Shown: positions 29,404-32,686 of the stretch, in pieces | Layout of the letters: each line of letters opens with the position of its first letter | How positions within the stretch are numbered: the first letter of the stretch is position 1 | DNA from: Desulfovibrionaceae bacterium | GTDB taxonomy: Bacteria; Desulfobacterota; Desulfovibrionia; Desulfovibrionales; Desulfovibrionaceae | Length of the DNA: 32,686 nucleotides | Assembly (NCBI GenBank): GCA_017454105.1 | Contig: JAFTDR010000028.1 | Coordinates: 1-32,686, forward strand | Direction of reading: 5' to 3' | Made by a program: the position numbers and the translations under genes | The notes under the pieces: generated by a model | Told to the model about the DNA's origin: nothing | Seen by the model: the letters and a program-made list of their open reading frames with translations, nothing else | Databases searched by the model: none

Positions 29404-30521
29404 GTGGTGCGCGTATGGACATGCGTCTTTTTAGTCACGTCAATTGGTCTCTTCTGGCCTGTCTGACGGTTCTTTTTTTTATCGGACTGCTCAATCTTTA
29501 CTCTGCAAGCGGCACGCGCATTGAAGACGGCGTCATGGTCTCAACCTTTTACCAGAAGCAGATCATCTGGGGCGTCTGCGGGCTCGGCTGCATGCTTGCG
29601 AGCATGACCTTTGATTATCGAAGACTGCGCAATTTCGCCTGGGTTTTCTACTGGGTGACCGTGGCTTTGCTCATACTTGTCGAACTCGTCGGCAAGAATG
29701 TCTACGGCGCGACACGCTGGATATCAATTGGTGGCATCAGTCTTCAGCCGTCGGAGCTTGCGAAGATAGCCGTTCTGGTCTTAGCTGCCCGTCTGCTCTC
29801 CCATGACGGTCAGCCTCTTGGCTGGAAGCGTTTTTCAAGCATACTCTGCATGGGCCTTCTCCCCTGCGCTCTCATTCTCCACCAGCCGGATCTTGGCACA
29901 ACCATGATGCTGCTGCTCATACTTGGCGGCATGATCCTCTTTCATGGGATGCGGGCCTCTGTGCTTCGGACCTGCCTTGTGGCTATCCCGTTTTGCGGGG
30001 CCCTTTTGTGGTTTGTCGGCATGCACGACTACCAGCGCCAGCGTATCTTGAGTTTCTTAAATCCAGGTGTTGATCCCAGGGGGGCAGGATACCATATTCT
30101 GCAGTCACGCATAGCGATTGGCAGCGGACAGCTCTGGGGCAAGGGCTTTGCTCAGGGCACGCAAAGCCAGCTTCGTTTTCTGCCTGAACGGCATTCGGAT
30201 TTTGCACTCGCGGTTTTTGGCGAGGAATGGGGATTTGTCGGCTGCGTCACCCTCGTCTCTCTCTTCTGCCTCTTTCTGCTCACAATTTTTTCCTCCGCCA
30301 TTCAGGCCAAGGACCGCTTCGGAAGCATGCTTGTTGTCGGTATATTCTTTTATTTTTTCTGGGAGATTTTGATCAACATGGGCATGGTTATTGGGCTTAT
30401 GCCGGTTGTGGGCATTCCTCTTCCCTTTATAAGCTACGGGGGAAGTGCCACTCTCGTTAATTTCACCTTGATCGGCATAGTACTCAATGTTTCCATGCGT
30501 CGGTTTATGTTCAAGGGCTGA
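29400..30521 (+). CDS. rodA: Peptidoglycan polymerase RodA
   Basis: SEDS-family glycosyltransferase that polymerises glycan strands from lipid II, paired with PBP2. 373 residues, about ten membrane helices. Signatures: NLYSASG, RWISIGGISLQPSELAK, the LHQPDLGT loop, the catalytic aspartate in FLPERHSDFALAV, and the C-terminal PVVGIPLPFISYGGSA. The ATG at 29400 overlaps the mrdA stop (ATGA). Last gene of the mre operon; no clear terminator between it and gapA. Confidence 0.97.
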   Translation: MSGARMDMRLFSHVNWSLLACLTVLFFIGLLNLYSASGTRIEDGVMVSTFYQKQIIWGVCGLGCMLASMTFDYRRLRNFAWVFYWVTVALLILVELVGKNVYGATRWISIGGISLQPSELAKIAVLVLAARLLSHDGQPLGWKRFSSILCMGLLPCALILHQPDLGTTMMLLLILGGMILFHGMRASVLRTCLVAIPFCGALLWFVGMHDYQRQRILSFLNPGVDPRGAGYHILQSRIAIGSGQLWGKGFAQGTQSQLRFLPERHSDFALAVFGEEWGFVGCVTLVSLFCLFLLTIFSSAIQAKDRFGSMLVVGIFFYFFWEILINMGMVIGLMPVVGIPLPFISYGGSATLVNFTLIGIVLNVSMRRFMFKG

Positions 30522-30578
30522 GGAACGGACATTTTGGTTGAGGTACAGGCAAATGCCTGGTTGGAGACAATTTTTATC

Positions 30579-30602
30579 GGAGGCAGCGTATTTGCTACGC
30601 TG
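30579..30602 (+). promoter_or_regulatory. gapA ribosome-binding site followed by a hairpin
   Basis: GGAGG (30579-30583) is directly followed by the perfect hairpin CAGCGTA-TTTGC-TACGCTG (30584-30602). In the unfolded RNA the site is 27 nt from ATG 30611, too far. With the hairpin folded the gap is 8 nt, which is ideal. This favours [10 protein letters not shown] at 30611 over the ATG at 30605. Confidence 0.6.
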
Positions 30603-30610
30603 AAATGTTG

Positions 30611-31624
30611 ATGAGTAAAGTCAAAGTTGCAATCAACGGTTTTGGTCGAATTGGTCGTCAGGTTTTTCGTGCCCTGCATCAGATGTACCGCGATAAAGTT
30701 GAAGTTGTAGCCATCAACGATCTCTATGATGCCGAGCAGAATTTTCACCTTGCCGAATATGATTCCGTCTACGGGCCCTGCCATTTTGATGCGAAAATAA
30801 ACGGTAGCGAAGTTGCTGTCGGCGATTGGAACATCCATTGCTACGCTGAGCGCGATCCGAAGAATCTGAAATGGAGTGACTACGGTGTTGATATCGTGGT
30901 CGAAAGCACCGGCATATTCCGCAAGGCCTCCCAGGCTTCTGTGCATAGGGAGAACGGCGCAAAGAAAGTGATCATCACTGCCCCTGCTAAGGAAGAGGAC
31001 ATCACCATAGTTATGGGCGTAAATGACAACGCCTATGATCCAAAGAAGCACCACATTGTCTCCAATGCCTCCTGCACAACAAACTGCCTGGCACCTGTTG
31101 CCCTTGTCCTGCAGCGTGAGTTCGGTATTGAACTCGGCAATATGGTGACAATCCACTCCTACACGAACGACCAGCGCATTCTCGACCAGGCGCACAAGGA
31201 TCCCCGCCGCGCCCGCGCCGCTGCCTGCAACATTATTCCCACAACCACCGGCGCAGCCCAAGCTGTCGCCAAAGTCATTCCTGAACTTAAGGGAAAATTC
31301 ACCGGCTATTCGCTCCGTGTCCCGACCCCGACAGTTTCCGTTGTTGACTTCTCCGGTATTCTCATGAAGGAGACGACAACAGAGGAAGTTCTCGCGAAGC
31401 TTAAGAGTGCAGCCGAGGGCTATTTGAAGGGCATCCTCGAATTCAACGAAAAGCCCCTCGTGTCCATGGACTTCAAGGGCAATCCCGCATCCTCCATTCT
31501 TGAAGCGTCCTGCACGACCGCTCAGGGCCGCTTAGTCAAGGCTGTTGCCTGGTATGATAACGAGTGGGGCTATTCCTGCCGCGTTTGCGATCTCATTTGC
31601 CTTATGCAGGCAAAGGGATTCTAA
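30611..31624 (+). CDS. gapA: Glyceraldehyde-3-phosphate dehydrogenase, NAD type
   Basis: Glycolytic/gluconeogenic enzyme, 337 residues. NAD-binding NGFGRIGR (9-16) with Asp37 in AINDLYD, a residue that favours NAD over NADP. The catalytic Cys155 is in SNASCTTNC, and His182 is in TIHSYTND. C-terminal [12 protein letters not shown] is intact. The start at 30611 is chosen because of the leader structure described above and the family start; an ATG two codons earlier is possible. Followed at once by a strong terminator. The 89-nt gap to rodA has no convincing promoter, so it may be partly transcribed with the mre operon. Confidence 0.97.
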   Translation: MSKVKVAINGFGRIGRQVFRALHQMYRDKVEVVAINDLYDAEQNFHLAEYDSVYGPCHFDAKINGSEVAVGDWNIHCYAERDPKNLKWSDYGVDIVVESTGIFRKASQASVHRENGAKKVIITAPAKEEDITIVMGVNDNAYDPKKHHIVSNASCTTNCLAPVALVLQREFGIELGNMVTIHSYTNDQRILDQAHKDPRRARAAACNIIPTTTGAAQAVAKVIPELKGKFTGYSLRVPTPTVSVVDFSGILMKETTTEEVLAKLKSAAEGYLKGILEFNEKPLVSMDFKGNPASSILEASCTTAQGRLVKAVAWYDNEWGYSCRVCDLICLMQAKGF

Positions 31625-31627
31625 TAC

Positions 31628-31664
31628 AAAAGACCTCTGACCGCGTTGTGGTCAGAGGTCTTTT
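31628..31664 (+). terminator. Strong terminator after gapA
   Basis: AAAAGACCTCTGACC and GGTCAGAGGTCTTTT form a perfect 15-bp stem around GCGTTGT, four nt after the stop codon. A-run and T-run flanks make it usable on both strands. Confidence 0.93.
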
Positions 31665-32391
31665 GTTCGCGTGCGCTCGCGTATTTTCAATAGTTCACAG
31701 GATATAGTCGGCGCAACAACGATTTCTTCTCTGCGAAGTGCGCCTAAGCGGGAGCCGACACATTGAGGTCGCTCTCCTGTATTCTCAAGGGAAAATCAGT
31801 ATGCGGCCCAGGTATACGTGCCTCAATGCTTGTGGACAGAGTACTATTATGTGAGAAAGTAGCTTTACCAAACGTTTTTCCGCCTGCGCATTCTGGGCTT
31901 TTCCACGTACGCGCTCCGAACTCTCCCACCGAGCAGAGATCTGTAGTATCCCCTTTACGGCGTGCCAAGGGAATGATGGCGTACTGTATTTTCCTTTTTC
32001 TATCCATATAAAAGAGGGGCTTACGACTCGGTCCCCCTCCCTCGGAGTGCTTGAACTTGAAAAAGGGAAAAGCTCAAAATGTGCAGGCGGAATTTTTTTA
32101 TTATCTTTGCGGCAGATCGTATTCCTGTAGTCTGCGCTAACTTCCTGGTCATGAATTGGTGATTTCGTCTTGCAGATCTGGTCACATATACTCCTTAGTA
32201 AAAGGTGAGGGCATTCGAGAACTTGCGCTGCGGAAGTCTCTGTGCCGGAGGAACTCACATAGATTGTATATACTCGGCGTCACAAGTATTCTTTCCTTGG
32301 CGATTCCTTGGAGTCGATCTCCATTGACTTGTGTGGGAAAACCAATACTCGGCCAAGTATACCTAAGAAGAAAAAAATCCAGCCTATGCCG
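31665..32391. other. Gene-poor stretch between gapA and the coiled-coil gene
   Basis: About 730 bp. Several overlapping minus-strand frames (31744-32007, 31785-32258) have no recognisable domain or good ribosome-binding site. On the minus strand GAGGGG/CCCCTC near 32012-32037 followed by TTTTAT looks like a weak terminator. Nothing else supportable was seen. Confidence 0.45.
32012..32037 (-). terminator. Weak minus-strand terminator-like hairpin
   Basis: On the minus strand GAGGGG, a 14-nt loop, CCCCTC, then TTTTAT. It could end the transcript of the coiled-coil gene, although that gene stops about 350 nt earlier. Confidence 0.35.
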
Positions 32392-32686
32392 TCAGATTAG
32401 CATGCGTATCATGGCGAATATTAAGCCCAGGAAGGCAAACAACATGCCTCCGAGCCTAATAAGTAGTCGATGTTCCATATTATCGAGAGGTTTGATCCGA
32501 TTATCAATTTTTTCAAGCCGAGAGTCCACCTCGTCAAAGCGCTTATCCACCGCTTCAAAGCGAGTGTTCACCGCGTCAAAGCGCTTATCCATAGTCTCTA
32601 AGCGAGTGTTCACCGCGTCAAAGCGCTCGTCCATCCGCTTGTCCATAGTCTCAAAGCGAGTGTTCACCGCGTCAAAGCGCTCGTCC
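32392..32686 (-). CDS. Heptad-repeat coiled-coil protein with C-terminal membrane helix (partial)
   Basis: The frame is open to the right edge, so the N-terminus is outside the window; 97 residues are visible. They consist of repeats of the type RFDAVNTRFETMDK, 14 residues (two heptads) with hydrophobic residues at heptad positions, predicting a long parallel coiled coil. A linker (RIKPLDNMEHRLLIRLG) and one membrane helix (GGMLFAFLGLIFAMIRMLI) follow at the very C-terminus. Such tail-anchored repeat proteins are widespread and poorly understood; I assign no function. The visible GTG at 32667 is part of a repeat and not a real start. Confidence 0.7.
   Translation of the reverse strand, partial: DERFDAVNTRFETMDKRMDERFDAVNTRLETMDKRFDAVNTRFEAVDKRFDEVDSRLEKIDNRIKPLDNMEHRLLIRLGGMLFAFLGLIFAMIRMLI
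32519..32686 (-). repeat. In-frame tandem repeat of 42 nt inside the coiled-coil gene
   Basis: The block beginning CGAGTGTTCACCGCGTCAAA occurs at 32561, 32603 and 32657, with spacings of 42 and 54 nt. A more diverged copy lies further left. Nearly identical copies point to recent expansion or gene conversion. The 54-nt unit has four extra codons (RMDE). Confidence 0.85.

Noticed and set aside
31744-32007. Minus-strand open frame of 87 codons
   Set aside because: The translation reads plausibly but I recognise no family. There is no ribosome-binding site, and its start abuts a terminator-like T-run. Not listed as a gene; a homology search would decide.
31785-32258. Minus-strand open frame of 157 codons overlapping the one above
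   Set aside because: Composition is that of random open frame (rich in Ser, Arg, Cys) and it overlaps another frame; no domain visible.
32519-32686. Regular 42-nt repeats considered as a CRISPR array
   Set aside because: The repeats are in frame, contiguous, and encode heptads of a coiled coil; there are no unique spacers.

Overview
The window is a chromosomal segment of about 53% GC (by eye) that fits a Desulfovibrio-like bacterium (Desulfobacterota, Desulfovibrionaceae). The basis is gene order recalled from that family: an F0 cluster (atpZ-atpI-atpB-atpE) followed by rex, cobS and a nitroreductase; an F1 cluster at a separate locus; a NifU-type scaffold with a BFD domain; and a stand-alone AICAR transformylase. 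No taxonomic search was possible, so the assignment is an inference.

Left part (1-4418): the end of atpH, then atpA, atpG, atpD and atpC, closed by a strong terminator. Next comes 870 bp without a gene, holding a hairpin cluster that resembles an IS200/IS605 end, and an AT-richer AAA-ATPase/PD-(D/E)XK gene (5290-6846) that looks acquired. A minus-strand operon follows (10471 to 7152): metA, a single reading frame fusing an Rrf2 regulator to NifU, and nifS. It is divergent from the F0 genes, so the two halves of the ATP synthase lie only about 6 kb apart.

Middle (10645-23529): atpZ-atpI-atpB-atpE, two tandem hairpins, rex, cobS and a nitroreductase. The nitroreductase converges on and overlaps cbiA (minus). 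The AICAR transformylase gene is also on the minus strand. On the plus strand are rpoZ, dnaJ, a conserved unknown gene, purA and holB. A TrmA/RlmD-family RNA methyltransferase is on the minus strand.

Right part (23530-32686): a 1.4 kb stretch with no credible gene but several hairpins, then the cell-shape operon mreB-mreC-mreD-mrdA-rodA, gapA with its terminator, another 0.7 kb gene-poor stretch, and the C-terminal part of a heptad-repeat coiled-coil membrane protein running off the edge.

Most genes are housekeeping. The most unusual item is the Rrf2-NifU fusion. A predicted Fe-S-sensing repressor is covalently joined to an Fe-S scaffold and has a good internal start that could also yield NifU alone. 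Its C-terminal Nfu domain has lost its CXXC, and a short palindrome sits inside the promoter of its own operon. Other points worth a look are the gapA leader (Shine-Dalgarno, hairpin, start codon), a terminator inside the rpoZ leader, a 50-nt near-perfect palindrome in front of rex, and orphan tandem terminators upstream of mreB.
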